64,000 nucleotides of DNA from Pempheris klunzingeri (Eukaryota > Chordata > Actinopteri > Acropomatiformes > Pempheridae), in assembly GCF_042242105.1 (NCBI RefSeq), contig NC_092012.1:21181543-21245542 (forward strand), given 5' to 3'. The notes beneath the pieces were generated by a model, which had not been told where the DNA came from, searched no databases, and saw only the letters and a list, made by a program, of their open reading frames with translations. Below are positions 26,201 through 39,510 of this stretch, piece by piece (the first letter of the stretch is position 1; the number at the start of each line of letters is the position of its first letter). The position numbers were made by a program, and so were the translations under genes.

Positions 26201-27222
26201 CATATCAACTGATTAGCATGGGCACCCCAGTATAGCTAATAGTAGCCATCATCTCCTCATTTGCTATATGATGGTTGAAAAATGGTTTATAATGGTTCTA
26301 GATACTGAAAACTTTGCAACCAGGTCAATTTTGTATAATAGAAGTGGATTATATGATGATTGCATCTCCCAGCTATCTATCAATAAACTGTAAACTTAAC
26401 ATTCATGTTTGTACTGTTACTGATCCAAGGAACAACTATTCATCCATATTTTTGTCTGAAGTAAGAGCGTTTAGATGCTGCTTTGTTCTTCATTATAATG
26501 TGTTGGATGTTTTATCGGTGAAGATAAGTGATTCCAAACCTTTTTGACTTGCTAACGACTGAATGCCTACTTTTAAGCAGTGAGCTGACTGAGTTAGACA
26601 TAAACACCAGATCATTTCACCAATGAGCACAGTTTCAAGCAGAGAGAAGAATAAACTCATCCAAATTAGACATCTGACCTGATTCCTCACACTCTTGCCT
26701 TGCTGACCCTGAATGTGCAGGCTTCTGGTTGTTCTGTTCAGCAGCATTTTTACGCCATCAAGACAAATTCCTTCAAAGTTCTTTTAGAGCAAAATGTCAT
26801 TGGCAAACACTGTGTACCACCTGTTTGTATTATTCTCAAACTTCACAGTGTGGGTTCAGATGTTAGCAGTGGGGGAGAGCCAGTGCTGCTCAGTGTTAGG
26901 AATGCACAAAAATGTGGGCAGGTGCCACGGAACAGAGAGAAGGGTACGTCTGTGTGTGCGTGCATGCTGTGTGTTTGAATGCATGCTGTTTGGCTACATT
27001 TAAATGTATGATTAGCGTGAGTGGGCAGTTGGCATGTCTCCCTCCTTAGAAAGTGAAAACAAAAGTGAACAGAAACTCAGCAGAGTCTCCACGCCCATGT
27101 TAGACAAGAGTCCTGTAGTGCAATTACACCTCTGATTGCAAGCACCAAGGTCATGCTGATGACAGAACTGCAGAACAACTATCTCTGCAATCTCTGAACA
27201 CGCCATGGTGCATTCATGAATG
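23201..27222. other. No gene recognised
   Basis: Non-coding. A 139-codon minus-strand frame at 23209-23628 has no recognisable domain. GACAATTTGTGTCA is tandemly duplicated at about 25347-25374. Confidence 0.5.
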
Positions 27223-27585
27223 CACACACACACACACACACACAAGCACATACTGGCAGCATGCAAAACACAATGGCACACATGCACTCCTTGCACGCTT
27301 TGTGTGCTGTGAATTTGCACCAATCAATGCATGCATATATGCATAAATGAAAACAAAGCACACAAACCACAGAGATCACTGGCCTGAAAGGGGGGGTGAA
27401 ATTATCTACAGCTAGCAGCGGTCAGCGGCCGAGGTTCCAGTAATTAGTAGTTATATGCTGGACACACACACACATAATATGTTGAGATAAAGAGGACGAG
27501 ACAGTGTGTGTGTGTGTGTGAATGTATTTCTTCTATGTAAGTGTCTACGACTATGCCTGTGTGTGTGTGTGTGTGTGTGTGTCCA
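27223..27585. repeat. Cluster of short CA/GT microsatellites
   Basis: (CA)n at about 27223-27243, CA at 27465-27474, (GT)n at 27504-27520 and 27558-27582. Confidence 0.9.
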
Positions 27586-27689
27586 CAGTCCTCTCATATG
27601 ATTTAAGACCCCTCATCGCTATAGAACTTAAAATCACATCTCCTCGAGGTGTGTGCTCCCTCTTATTATGTGTATGCATAAATGTCTGT

Positions 27690-28370
27690 GTGTAGCTGGG
27701 TGGGAATTACTCTACTCTCTCTTGTTGCATGTAACTATAAATTTCGAGGGCCCCTGGGTGATGTGGATGCTACTAAGATATGCCCCCGTATCACCACACT
27801 GGCCTAATGAAAGCCAGAAAGTAATTGTGAGACTAAAGGCCCCCCTTCATTTCTCATTTTCTTCTCCAATCTAACCGCAATCAAGCAAGTCTCAGGTGGC
27901 AGTGGACGGGTGGGCGCCTGTAAATATGGCACCCCTTCTAATTAAGTCTTCAGGTTCCCCGACTTTATTGTGCTGCTCGGACTGTGTGCCAGCAGTAATA
28001 ATTAAAGCCAAGCCCTCTTCTATGGATGTGTTTTACTCCCTGATTTAATTGCCTTTATTAATCAGAGACAAAAAAACTTAAGGGGAGTGGATCTTCGGTG
28101 CAGCTTGCTTATTTGTTTTGAGCTCACCGCCCCTGTGATATTGCATTGTGCTTTTGGTAGCATGTAAGTGGAGGTGATAATGATGAATTATGAGATATTT
28201 CCAAAAGATAAAGCATTACACGAGCACTTATTCAGAGCTGGGGACTTTATATACCACAGCGAGAGCAGGGGAATAGACGGTTTGTTAAAGCCGCTGGTGC
28301 TGGGCGGGTGGAGTTGGTGTGGGACTTCTCAGTGGCCTTTCGCCATCAATTTCTTTTATTCCCTTTGAGG
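27690..28370. other. Candidate conserved non-coding block
   Basis: About 680 bases without simple repeats or transposon signatures. Several TAATTA-type cores are present (TTCTAATTAAGTC, AATAATTAAAGCC, TGATTTAATTGCC) in a well-mixed sequence. It is the strongest enhancer-like block in the gene-free part. No coding frame persists. Conservation is inferred only from texture. Confidence 0.4.
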
Positions 28371-29037
28371 GAAAAAAGCGCAATAATGACAACAAGCAAG
28401 TCAACAATACCTGCAGAAGAACAGATAAGCCATAACAGTGGACTGTGTTTGAACCAGGTGCATAAAAGGAGCAGAGAGGCTTGCTGGGACACAGGGAGTA
28501 TGGGTTTGTGTTTGAAGGAGCCTTGTGACTTTGAATTTGTTCTTTGCCTGTCTGCTTGTGAAACAAACAGGACCACACACCTCAGATCCAAGCAAGTATC
28601 AAATTCTTTTTGGGTTTAGACCTTTGTGGATTGTCTTTTTGTTGCCGCTCCAACTCCCAACAATTTTAAAGAATAAGAGCAGCAAAGCAAGAGGGACCAG
28701 AAAGAGAGAAAAAGCAGAGGTAACACAAGTGTGACCCTCACACTCTTGTTGTCAGTCAGACATCGAGAGCAAACGCTCAGAGGAAGCAGCCTGTCAAATC
28801 CAGTTTAATTAATTCCAACATGTCTACTTCTCCTTTCCTGCTGGCAGACAGACAATAGGCCAGACTAGGAGAAAAAAATATGAATAAAAATATACATAAG
28901 CCTAAAAAGGCTCATACATCGGAGTCGGAGGAGGACGGAGCAAAGGCAAAGCTGAATGCTGAACTGGACCTTGTGCAGCCAATGGGTTCATTAACAGGTG
29001 GAACTAATAGCATTATTAAGAATAAATAAACTAAGAT
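28371..29037. other. No gene recognised
   Basis: Non-coding; overlapping short frames on both strands without domains. Confidence 0.5.
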
Positions 29038-29215
29038 TAAAGGAATAGTTTGACATTTTCAAACATATGCTTATTGATTAGATGAGATTAGATGAGAAGA
29101 CTGCTGATACTCTCGGTCTGTCCAATAAATATGAAGCTGGACAGCTTAGCCTAGCATAAAGACGGTAACAGAATCCATCTATTAGCACCTCTAAGCTGTA
29201 GTAGCTCCATTCGCC
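29038..29215 (+). repeat. Dispersed teleost repeat
   Basis: Contains AAAGGAATAGTTTGACATTT, GATGAGAAGACTG, AATATGAAGCTGGA, CTTAGCCTAGCATAAAGAC and AGCACCTCTAAGCT in the order found in a very widespread repeat of spiny-finned fishes. No coding capacity. Class not assigned. Confidence 0.65.
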
Positions 29216-30839
29216 AAACACACCGCAGGGCTGTGCTGCCCACCTGTGCTAAGTAGACGTTATTCTCTGCAAAAACACACATGCATTAATAATGGCTGTA
29301 TTCCATTTAGATGTGCCAGGGTCCTGTAGCTTACTGGTCCACCTAAATGGAATGGATCTATCATTAATATTGTTGTGCTTGTTTGCCATGAAAGAATAAT
29401 ATTGGCTAATGAGCATTAAATTAGCAATTAGCAACCAAAAATTAGCTATTAGCATTTGCAAACACACGGAACAGGTAGACATGAATGGCTCTCTAGCTAA
29501 CAAGGAGGCAACATAAACAATCTGGCAAAAGTGTGCATCAAACTGCCTTCTTTTAACTGAGAGCCTAGTTAGTAAAGGGACAGCTGTGCAAGCAAGTGGC
29601 TGGAAATAAGAGCAGGGTGATGGAGTGTCCACTGCATGTGTGTCAGGCTCTCACTATGATAAGTGTCCCCATTACTCCAGGTACAGGACATTCCTCTGCC
29701 CCCTGCAGTCTCTGTGTGATGTGCTATCTTACCCTGTCGATGAGGAGACGTAGGACAGGCAGCTCTCGCTCTTATTTTTACAGGACTGGAATGTACATAT
29801 AAACATTGCAACACATAATGCGACATATTTCTGTGTCTATGTTTTGGATTGTTGTCCAGCTGAACTCCACATGAAACCTGCTAAATGTCCGTTTTGTCCA
29901 GCTGCAGCACAACTGCACATTTTAGCTTTTTTCCACGTGAATGATTTTGATGTCCAACACTTTGATTTTGATGATTGAAAACGTAAGCATCCTTCTGTTT
30001 TCATGTGACAGTGATTTTCAGATTTCCTTTATTCTAACAGAGGCAGCAGGAGAATTACCCCCCATGCTATGATATTAGTGGGGAAATAAGCTGTACACTA
30101 AAAACTAGAATGGTAAAAGGCAAGATGAAGGTAGCAGTTCAAACTTCAAAGTTCTTTTCTTTGAGCATTTAGTAATGATAGGTTGTCCAGAGTGCTGCTG
30201 ACATTGCTAGTCCAAAATCTGGCCATTTTATTTACCCTTTAATTGGAATAGAAATAATGAAAAATGAAAAGATTGCTATCTGTATCAGCCAAAGTGTAAT
30301 ATAATTCCCATGTTGCAAAACTAAGACACTGTTCTGCTTTAAAGAAAAAAATAATGGGATCAGGCCATCTGATGGATGACCTGTCTTTAGGATGAATAAT
30401 AATCGTACTTGTTTCATGTGTGTGACCTACAAATGTACACAATCAAAACCCATGGGGACGAAAAAGGAGCAGAGAGGAGGAAGAGGAAGAAGATGGCCAA
30501 CTGTTGTTTCTGAAGCCAGTGGTGTCTTGTCATTCTGTTGCCCAGAGGGACTTGAAGGACGTGAAAGACTGGAAGAGTATAGCAGTTTTCCCCCAGAGAG
30601 GTGGTAGATAGACTCAGCATGAGATACATCATGGAAGATATTTGTGCAAACATGTGAGGCACACCAATTTTCTATGTGTCTGCACAAATTCAGTGCATCT
30701 TTTGTGCATTTGCATATGTGTAAATGTGCGCATGTAAGTGCAGGCTTGCAAGTGTTTGTCCCTGTGTTTATACACAGTGGTTACATGTGTGAATTAGAAA
30801 CCACAGTGCACTTTATCAGAAGAAACCACCACATTCCCA
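29216..30839. other. No gene recognised
   Basis: Non-coding. 29380-29455 is rich in TTAGC/GCTAA words, perhaps a further repeat remnant. Confidence 0.5.
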
Positions 30840-31110
30840 TGTTAAATGTGCAGTGAGACCAGAATCAGGCCAAACCCAGGAAGAGCTAATGACTTATTAA
30901 TGCACAGGGACCTGGTATGTACCCGACACATTCAGATTGTGCATTTAGCTTTTTGCCCCATTACGGGCAATATTAAGCCGAAGGGTGCAGGGCCCATTTC
31001 CAAAGAGCCGGCCTGTAATGAGAGATCAGAGGCGAGGTTTTATCATAGGCAATAAAACATGAGAACTGCGTGTCTGTTAATAAGACCCCGAGAGGATTGG
31101 AGAGGGGGAG
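30840..31110. other. Candidate conserved non-coding element
   Basis: Repeat-free sequence with GCATTTAGCTTTTTGCCCC, CCATTACGGGCAATATTAA and TTATCATAGGCAATAAAAC. Balanced composition and no coding frame. Enhancer-like texture; conservation untested. Confidence 0.35.
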
Positions 31111-31150
31111 AAAGGCGTGGGATCCTTGGATCAAAGAAATGTCTGCCTGG

Positions 31151-31197
31151 AGAGAAGAGGAGAGGAGAGGAGAGGAGAGGAGAGGAGAGGAGAGGAG
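31151..31197. repeat. (AGGAG)n microsatellite
   Basis: About nine copies of a purine-only pentamer. Confidence 0.95.
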
Positions 31198-31859
31198 TAG
31201 TAGGGAATGATAGAAAGAATGGACAATAGGATGAATTGAGGCTGAATACAAAGAAAAAATCACAAGAGAAGAATCATAGAAAAATGATAGATTGTGAAAA
31301 GGAATGGTCATTTTCCACTCATTCCTCCACTAATGTGTTTTATTCTTTCTATCAGCTTCTCTTTTCTTTCATAGCAGCATAGTGGTCTTTGTTCAGTTTA
31401 ATAAGTGTGCTGCTTCCATTTTTGTCTGTTCTTTGTTATTCTTGTATAGTCCATTGATGTGTCTTTCTCATACTCAGGAAGCCAAGAATGTGACCTCAAA
31501 TGCAATTAAGATCAATTAAAAGTGTGAGTTTGCATGCTACTCTATGGCTTATGGTTGCATTTGCACCCTGCGTTAGTGTGGCTTGTATCTGGACCGTGTT
31601 TGTGTCAGAGCTGAATACTACATTCACATCTGGTATTTGATAATATTTAGCTGAATTATAGATAACATTTATTTCCTTTGTCACAAAGCATTTGTTAATA
31701 TTCCGTACACTGTATTTCACAAATAAAATAGGGTGTACAGTATAAATCACCGCTTCAGCCAAAGACTACACCTCCTCGACTCTTGCTTTGTTGGACTGTA
31801 TTATTATGATGTGCTGATATTTTCATATTGGATATATCCTAAACTTAAATATCAATACC
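31198..31859. other. No gene recognised
   Basis: AT-rich non-coding sequence. Confidence 0.5.
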
Positions 31860-32297
31860 ACAGTGTAGAAATACTTGGTTACACATTAAATTCCTACATT
31901 CAAAGTACGAAAGTATTATCAGTAAAATGTATTTGAAGTATCAAAAATAAAAATAAGTACTTGCATTACAAAAGCTCCTGTCAGTGTTGTTATATTGATA
32001 TTATGTATGCATCACTATGTATGCAGCCTTTTACATTGCAGCTGGTTTAGGGAGAGCTATCATATGTACTGTAGGATAGATTAATCATTAGATTAGATCA
32101 ATAGCAATGCATCATATTGTATAAGCTCATTATAGGTTTCCTATTAACTTGATCTGCAAAGTAAAACGTTCCCTCCCTGAGATGCAGTGGAGAAGAAGTA
32201 TAAAGTAGCATCAGATGGAAATACTCAAATAAAGTACAAATACTCATAATTGTACAGTAGTTGAATAAATGTGCTCAGTTACTTCCCATCACTGACT
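31860..32297. mobile_element. Non-autonomous DNA transposon-like repeat
   Basis: The right end reads, in reverse complement, CAGTGATGGGAAGTAACTGA. This is the terminus of a very common fish repeat built on 'agtggagaagaagtataaagtagcat' and 'aaatactcaa(a/g)taaagtac'. The left part (AAATTCCTACATTCAAAGTA, AGTATCAAAAATAAAAATAA) matches the interior of the same repeat, but its own terminus is eroded. hAT-like status is from memory. Confidence 0.6.
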
Positions 32298-32499
32298 GAA
32301 AACTTTTTTATTTATTTCAACATTTTAAACTTTGATGAAAACATATTTGCGGATGAATTTTTCATATCAAATATAACATGGACACATAAGTCCCAAAAAA
32401 GATGTAGTAGCACTTTAGTGAGTGGGAGCCCTGCATAAAGTCCTTTTTTATCTCTCTACAGGGAGGTCAGGAATGAACACATGACTGTGGAGCAGCTGC

Positions 32500-32660
32500 A
32501 CTTGATGTGACAGGAGCCTTCCCAATTTATTTTGATTGGCCTTGCTTTATGCAAGCTTCGGGTAGATTTCCCATGCGGGCAAGTATGCATCCTCGCTAAG
32601 ACTGGGAAATTCAAAATGCGTGATTCCTACAAGCAGAAGCTGGAAATGAAAGCAGAAGTA
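32500..32660. other. Candidate conserved non-coding element
   Basis: Repeat-free block with TTGATTGGCCTTGC, TTTATGCAAGC and GATTTCCCATGCGGGC. No domain in its frames. Conservation untested. Confidence 0.3.
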
Positions 32661-34439
32661 AGATCGGAGCGGACGTGTCTATCAGGTGTCAGCCACACTG
32701 TGTTTTTGAGGGCCAACACTGTTATCTTTGCTTTTAACAGCTGGTGTCATTTTTACATCAATAAGGTCTCTGAGTACAGTGTGACATCAAAACTGACTAA
32801 TGTAATGAGAGGCTATGTAAACACTTGTGATGTGTGTAACCGATAAGGTTTACTCCATGAATACGTTCTGCAGATATACTGTATATACGGTCATGAAGGC
32901 ATCTCCACAGCAGCCAGATAAATGAATCTAAACAGAGTGTCAATTAATCACTTTCTCCACAGCTGATTGATGTTTAGTGCTAGTTTTGAAATTGAGAGCA
33001 ATTAGCCTGGTGAGAACATAATTGAGGATCCTTAAAAATCCTTCAGCAGAAACTAATTCAGTCTCTAACGTGATGAATCAGACTTGGACCCTCGCGGTAA
33101 GCTTTCTGCAGAGGTGTGGACCTCAGCGTGATCCTCATCTGCAGCCTCACCGCCACCCTGCCGTCTGTAGATCCACGTGTGCTTTATCCACGTTAAACGG
33201 CACAATCCGTCTGATCGGTGTGAACTCTCCATAGGTGTAGATGTGTGATTAATTGACAGTAAAAGCTGTGGTTACCCTGACAACCCAAATCACCTTGAAG
33301 TTGAATACATTTGCATGGCTAATGATCACTAGTGTCCCTGATCAAATACCAGACTGCAGATCTAAATTAGACATGTGTATATAGTCCCATGCAGTCGCTG
33401 CTGGACAGACAGAAAGCGTTCACTTCCTCAAAGGAAATGAAAGAAAACAAAAATCTTTTTGGAGATTTTTAGGAAATTCACCATGAAGGTCTATGGTGGC
33501 CTTATGATTAAAGAAACCACCTTCTCATCAGAAGATGACATGAGACCATCATCACTAATGCCCTCAGAGAAACAGACCTCAGAGAGTTACTTTCTAGAAT
33601 GAAAAGACAAATTTAACCAAATCTGCCACAATGTAGTAAGGCCAGAATCATTGTCCTTGTTAAGGATGTGAATAAAGCACACACCAGGCAATTTTTTGAC
33701 TTTTTTAAAGTTTATCAAATGAAGCTGGACTACATAAAGACATGTATGCTGGAGCATCGTGATGGAACGAGCACCCCCCCTGAATTGACTACTTTTACTT
33801 CAATTTCTCTAAAGTTTGACGTTCTTGTATCCATGCTGGGAGGGTGAGGATGTCACAAATAGTCTCCATTTCAGCCTCCACACTTGTGCCAGAATAGTAG
33901 AGGGAGGAAAGTTCCCACAAAAATAAATCATCATTGAGACATTTAGACCACAATTTGTCAAGTGAATGTTGTTGACTGACAGATTCTGTCAGGGTTTCTG
34001 TAGGGTAGTTTTAGATTCAAATCCTGTCAGAATATAGCTGTGCAGCACCAGTCATTCCTTTTTCAAATAACAAGGTGAACTTGCCACCTGTATCCGCACA
34101 CAGTCACACACACACACACACACACACACACATTATAGTATCTGTATGATTTATTTAGGTTGTCATGACCAGAAAGAGAGGTTGTTTAGTTTAAAATCAC
34201 CAACTTTATTTCCTTACTCAATAACTTCATTTGGCAGTATCTAAACACACAAATCAACCGAGGGGCTCTGATCTCTATTTTTTTTCATGATTGCTTTCCT
34301 ACTTGCGTCTCCTGTCAGTGGGAATTTGAAATTCATTAACAGGGCTGACTCCTCTGCCCACGTCAAGCTGAAAGGCAGACTCTGTGTTCTTCTCACTTCC
34401 TATCCTGTGTGTCCTTAATGAAGCAGGATTGATAGCACG
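32661..34439. other. No gene recognised; small (CA)n
   Basis: Non-coding. (CA)n at about 34107-34132. 33000-33240 is repeat-free and enhancer-like in texture. Confidence 0.5.
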
Positions 34440-34680
34440 CCAGCGGAAACACAGATCACCTCATCAGCGACCAGCCAGGGGAGGGACGCTCTCCAATAAA
34501 TAGTGCAGTAAACATACAATTAAGGGCCCACATATCACCGCGCCATTATTACATCCTACCAATTAAGCATCAGGGGCAACCTCCTCATTTGTATCGCTTT
34601 ACGTCTGTAATCAGCAATTTAGTAACGATGTGCTGAGCCTCAGCCACAGACTGAATAACCAGTGAGAGGTTGAATGATGG
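34440..34680. other. Candidate conserved non-coding element
   Basis: Contains CCAATAAATAGTGCAGTAAA (including a forkhead-type GTAAACA), ACAATTAAGGGCCC, ACCAATTAAGCATCAGG and GTAATCAGCAATTTAG. It is dense in homeodomain cores, repeat-free and non-coding. Conservation untested. Confidence 0.4.
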
Positions 34681-37600
34681 TGTGTTTAAAGTGTCTGTTT
34701 AAAACAAAACTTTTTTTATGGAAGAAATGTTTAAGTTGTTCTAATTATCCAAAGTGTCTCCAGTCATTCTAAACAACCACGGGCAAACAGTATATCTACT
34801 GTATGGGCCAACAAAAGCAAACCAGTGTGCTAATCTGCTCTGACATCCACTTTAATATTGATAATGTTTCAAGCTCCAGGCTTTTTTTCATCAAGCCAAA
34901 CTCAAAAGCCCTTGGGCTGAAGGCAGTGTCAAAATGAAAGGTGCACTGGAGCGAGTGAGCGTGCATCTATGATCTGTTTTCAGCACCTTGTCTCAAACAA
35001 AGAGCTGTGAATATTCACTGAAAAGATTCACCCATCACCTGAACCAAACGCACCAAACACCAGCTGCTGCCAGTGCTCCCTTTGGCTCCCCAATGTTAAT
35101 CTTTGACTGCCATCTAGTGCAAACTATTTGAAAGTGAGTAGCTGATGATCAGACGTGCAGGCAAACATGTAAGATTTGTAGAATAACACAAAAGGCAGGT
35201 TCTATAAGCACATTTGTCACGATGGTACTTTTTGAATAATCTCTTTCATTGTTACTATAGAAGCAAAGAGTCAGGTGGGGACTAAACAAGCAAGACACTT
35301 GCCACCCTAGGGCTGTCCTTATAGAATGCAGCGGCTCTACTGGAGCACAATGAGCTTCCTACATCTATGTGTGTGGGAAACATGAATATTTATAAAGAAC
35401 CCATCAGAGAAGGTCACTTTTATAAAGTGACTTTACATTAAGTCTGTCACATTCCCTCAGAGCATGAAGCTACTCCAGCTGTAGGGTACAGTAAACTAAT
35501 ATAAATCTTTACTATCTTGGCCATTATGCATGTATCCCCAGGGGCCTTATGGGTAATGTCTTAAAGCTAATTCACCCTGTCAGAGTGCTAGATTCATCCA
35601 AGAATGGGGCTCGAGGAACATTCAGATAAAATTACAGTAATTATCTAGCCGCTGTGTTCTCCTGATCTCAGTCCTATTGAGTGCCACTGCAGCACCCAAA
35701 GGAACACCCACCTATACACCCTAAGCAGCTGCACTCATGAGTGCATTATCAGCGAGAACACTGGGATGCCACAATTTCCCAAGTAAATAACGTGTCTGAC
35801 ACTGATGGCATTTAATAGTCGAAGATGTAGAAGTTTTTGTGTTTTATTATTTTCTAGGGTTTGAGTTTTTTCTCCCAATGTGCTATCAATGACCATGAAT
35901 ATGATTTATGAAAAGTAATGCCACTCTGAACAGGCCCCCTTTGGGATAGTGTGCAAAGTTTGAGACAGATATTTAGGTTTAGGTATAATGCTTCCTCTAC
36001 CTCTGTGGGCTCTGTTCATAGCAGCTGTTGTATCACTGTCACAATTTTATTGACTATAAAAGCATGATTCAGTAGATATGGGCAAATAAGATGGTCACTA
36101 TTGTTTTTCTGTTTGTGTTCAAGTTAAAATTTGTATCTGTTTTTCATCAGAAAGCTCAACAAAACATCAATGCTTAGTCTTCATCATCCAGGTTCAAAGT
36201 TTAACTGGGAGCTCTTCTGTGCGGGGCACCCTGGGGGCAGCATGTTCATGTTCACAGTATGTCAGCTGAAAAATATAAGTGTTCTGGCATAATTTAACAG
36301 GAACACTTTGTTATCAGCCATCCACTCTGTAGCAGACAGGCCTCACAGGTGTCCGACCAAACATGGCGACTGACTGTCACCAGGTACATGGATGAATAAC
36401 CTGACAATAACATTCAGACATGTAAATAAGAATGTAAAGATATGTAGATCAGTAAAGTGATGCACCCTTCAAGTGACCAGCTGGGTTCAGACATGTCATT
36501 TACTGCATTTAAAATTATTCATTATACATATTATGATCTGAAAGAACATTTAAGATGCCCCTTCATCAGCTAGTTCATAAATCCATGCTGGTATCTACAA
36601 TCATTTAGATTAGAAATTGCCACATAGGTATGAATGCACGTTCTGCAGGACCAGTTTGACCTGATAGAAAATAAATTCTAGAGTCTCGAGTTCCACTTTC
36701 TGTGGAGACATGACTAGTAGAGGACAAACAGAGCTATATCGGTTGTAGACATACAGTATATTTCAGTTCAAAGTGACTCACAGCACATATGCTTGTCTAA
36801 TATCAGCTGATCTCAGTAAAAAAGTCATTACTTGCAGAGGTTTTAATTTGTCTTTTCGTCGCCTATCCCATAATACGTCCTGATGATGAAAATGCAGTTT
36901 ATGTTGCGTTAAAAGGGGCGCCGAGTTGTTTGTTTCACATAGAATGAAACTTCTTTCAAAAGGCACATCAGGCTGTCAGAGCAGCACGCAGGCTTTATGA
37001 TCCATAGATTGTATTGATTCTCAGCCGACCCAGGGTTAAGTGTATCTTATGGTTTTAATCTGTGAAATACGATGACACTTTAACAGGTTCAAGCGAGCCG
37101 TACTCAGAGAATAAAGAAATATTCCAAGTGTTAATCTGTCAGTGTGAAATCCCATTAACTTGTGTTGGCACCACTGGCAACATCATGGACAGATGTTTGT
37201 TGATGAGTCCCACTGAACTGTCTCTCAGTGTCAAATAGACAGGGAGGTTTTCTTAAAAGTCAAACCTAATCAACCCCCCCCCCTTCTACTTTAAGGGGAC
37301 ACTACATTTCTTATTTAGAGGCCTATTAAATGTTGAGTCATTTAAAACTATTTTGATTGTCCTGATTTGCCTGTAAAGTTGTGTTTATTCTTTTAATCAT
37401 GTAGAATTAAACAGAGGAAACACCTCAGCAGATTTATTGTAACACAAAAATGTCAGCTCCATGTAGTTGTATTTCATTTGAGTGAAAAAAGGGTGGCGCT
37501 TCAGTGGTTTGTCATACAACTGTGTGTGACTGTATGTGCGCTCCTGCCTGCAGGATACCGCTGTCTCCATGAACCGCGAATAAAACTGTATAAAGTGGGA

Positions 37601-37899
37601 GAATATTATTTTACACCAGTTATTGCATACCATCGGTGTGTTGCAGACACCCAGCTGTGTAGCTAAACACGACTGAATAAAAGTCTTATTCTCTTTATTT
37701 CAAGTATTATATTACAGTGACTTTATGCATATGGTTGAAAAAAAAAGCGTCTGAGAGGAGTAATGTTGAATGGCCTTCACAACAGCCTGTTTATGACTAG
37801 GTGTTGCTCGCGGTAGTGTTTGTGGTCTGAAAAATTACATTCATTAAATTCTATCCTTTCTGGGGAATAAGTAGCCCCAGAGAATGACACGAAAGGAGT
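34681..37899. other. No gene recognised
   Basis: AT-rich non-coding sequence with one CTCF-like motif (35107-35120) and a C run near 37275. No exon seen. Confidence 0.5.
35107..35120 (-). promoter_or_regulatory. CTCF-like motif (weaker)
   Basis: The minus strand GCACTAGATGGCAG matches the CTCF core except for the first base. Confidence 0.35.
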
Positions 37900-38150
37900 C
37901 ATTTTAAATCACTTCTCAAAACGTATCTGTTTAAAAAGCTTATGAATTCTAGCATGCCGTTTTATTTCCCACATATCTTCTGCTTTATTGTTGTTGCTTT
38001 TATAACATATTATTTTATTCAGTTTTATCATTCTCTTTATTCAATTAATTGTCGGTACTTCAGTCCTGAAATGTTTTAATCCTGATTCAACCTTGTAAAT
38101 CACTTAGGAACCGTTTATAAAAGTGCTGTCTGCCAATGCTTTTTGTGCAT
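37900..38150 (+). repeat. Possible LINE 3' tail
   Basis: CACTTCTCAAAACGTATCTG followed by TTTAAAAAGCTTATGA, a T-rich stretch, and TGTAAATCACTTAGGAACC...TATAAAAGTGCT. This has the layout of the end of an L2-like LINE and its 3' untranslated region. Highly degraded. Confidence 0.3.
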
Positions 38151-39326
38151 TAACAGCTCTCTTGAAATCTCCAACATTATTTGACCTTCATTACTTTAGG
38201 GGCGGGAAAATGTCTCAGTCTGCTTTTTTGGTTTTAACTGTTGTTAGTGACCAAACTTAAAGTCTTCTTTGTTATTCATGTGGCTTGTTAACATCTAGTC
38301 TAGCAGTAAGGCTCAGTGTAAATGCCTTTGACGTAGAAAGAAATCTCATCTCCAGCACTAGCTGTTCCATCATCATAGATATAGCACATAGACAGGACTA
38401 TTCTCCCACGCCTGGTTTTAAGAGGGGATCTCTCTTCCTGATCCAGGTCTGACTGCTCCTTTGTGTTGCTAGGAGCCACTTAAGATATTTGACTGAAATA
38501 GCTCAAACCTGTGCTGGTCTGGGGTTCAGAGGTGGTCATGCTAATAGCAGGAGCCACGGTTAAAAAAGAACAATAGCCCTGAAATGAATGGAGGAGGCGT
38601 TCTTCCACCTGAGCTCCTGTCATTCACATCATGTGGGAGAAAAGGTTAGCACAAGGTTCTGACTTGGAAAGAAAGTGACTTCATATAAAGACACAGGAGG
38701 AAATGTATGGCAGCTTACACATGATATACCTGTTTATTCATTTAATATCACTAGGTTAAAGATAACTCACTCTTTTCATTTAGGTGACATTGACTTTACT
38801 AGACACAGGTGTGGAAATCATTACAAACATTATCAAAAGAGTCTTGCAGGTCTTATTATTAATACCTCAGTGATTCTTTAACTAATTCAGTCAGTTGTAG
38901 TTTTACTCTGGGGCAGATCGCCACAGAGATAAGACAGCGACTTTTGCTCAGTACATCCAGGATGATGAGGGAAAACAAATGCTCACTCCCAACCAGATCA
39001 GAGGGACGACTGAGGACAAGATGGAGAGCATTTGGTGTCTCAGTCAAGTAAGTAAGCCCTTTATTAAGACAGAAAGATAACAGTACATACTGTACGTAAT
39101 GTCATGATGATATTCTAAAACGAATATAAATGAATATTATATCAAATATTATTTTTAGGACATGACTCCAGTGTCTCCTGGGCTGCCTGAGCGTGGATGA
39201 CTATCAACATATTAAATGTTGCATTGTCCTAGTAACAATTGTCTGTGTAATCACAGCCTGATCTAGCTTATTCCTCAGTGTCACAGAGCTCCAAACTACG
39301 TAAGCTCCATGCAGTTATTTCTTAAT
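38151..39326. other. No gene recognised
   Basis: Non-coding; nothing identified. Confidence 0.5.
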
Positions 39327-39410
39327 GCTAATTATTTGGTTATCTCGAGAAAACAAGCTCTGTTATCTCGAGATAATCAACCCGTTATCACAAGAAAACA
39401 AAAGGTTTTT
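39327..39410. repeat. TTATCTCGAGA-type quasi-tandem repeat
   Basis: Three imperfect units spaced about 30 bases apart: TTATCTCGAGAAAACAAG, TTATCTCGAGATAATCAA, TTATCACAAGAAAACAAA. Similar arrays occur in other fish genomes. Confidence 0.55.
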
Positions 39411-39510
39411 TCCTCTTATTACTCACAGTGTTTATCAGAGATCAGCAGTGCCGTGCCAGCATGCACAGATGACATCTTGACAACTGCAGTAACTAATTTA
39501 AATGGAATAC

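Noticed and set aside
28308..28619. 103-codon plus-strand frame opposite two minus-strand frames
   Set aside because: Open on both strands, no domain, lies beside an enhancer-like block; not supported as a gene.
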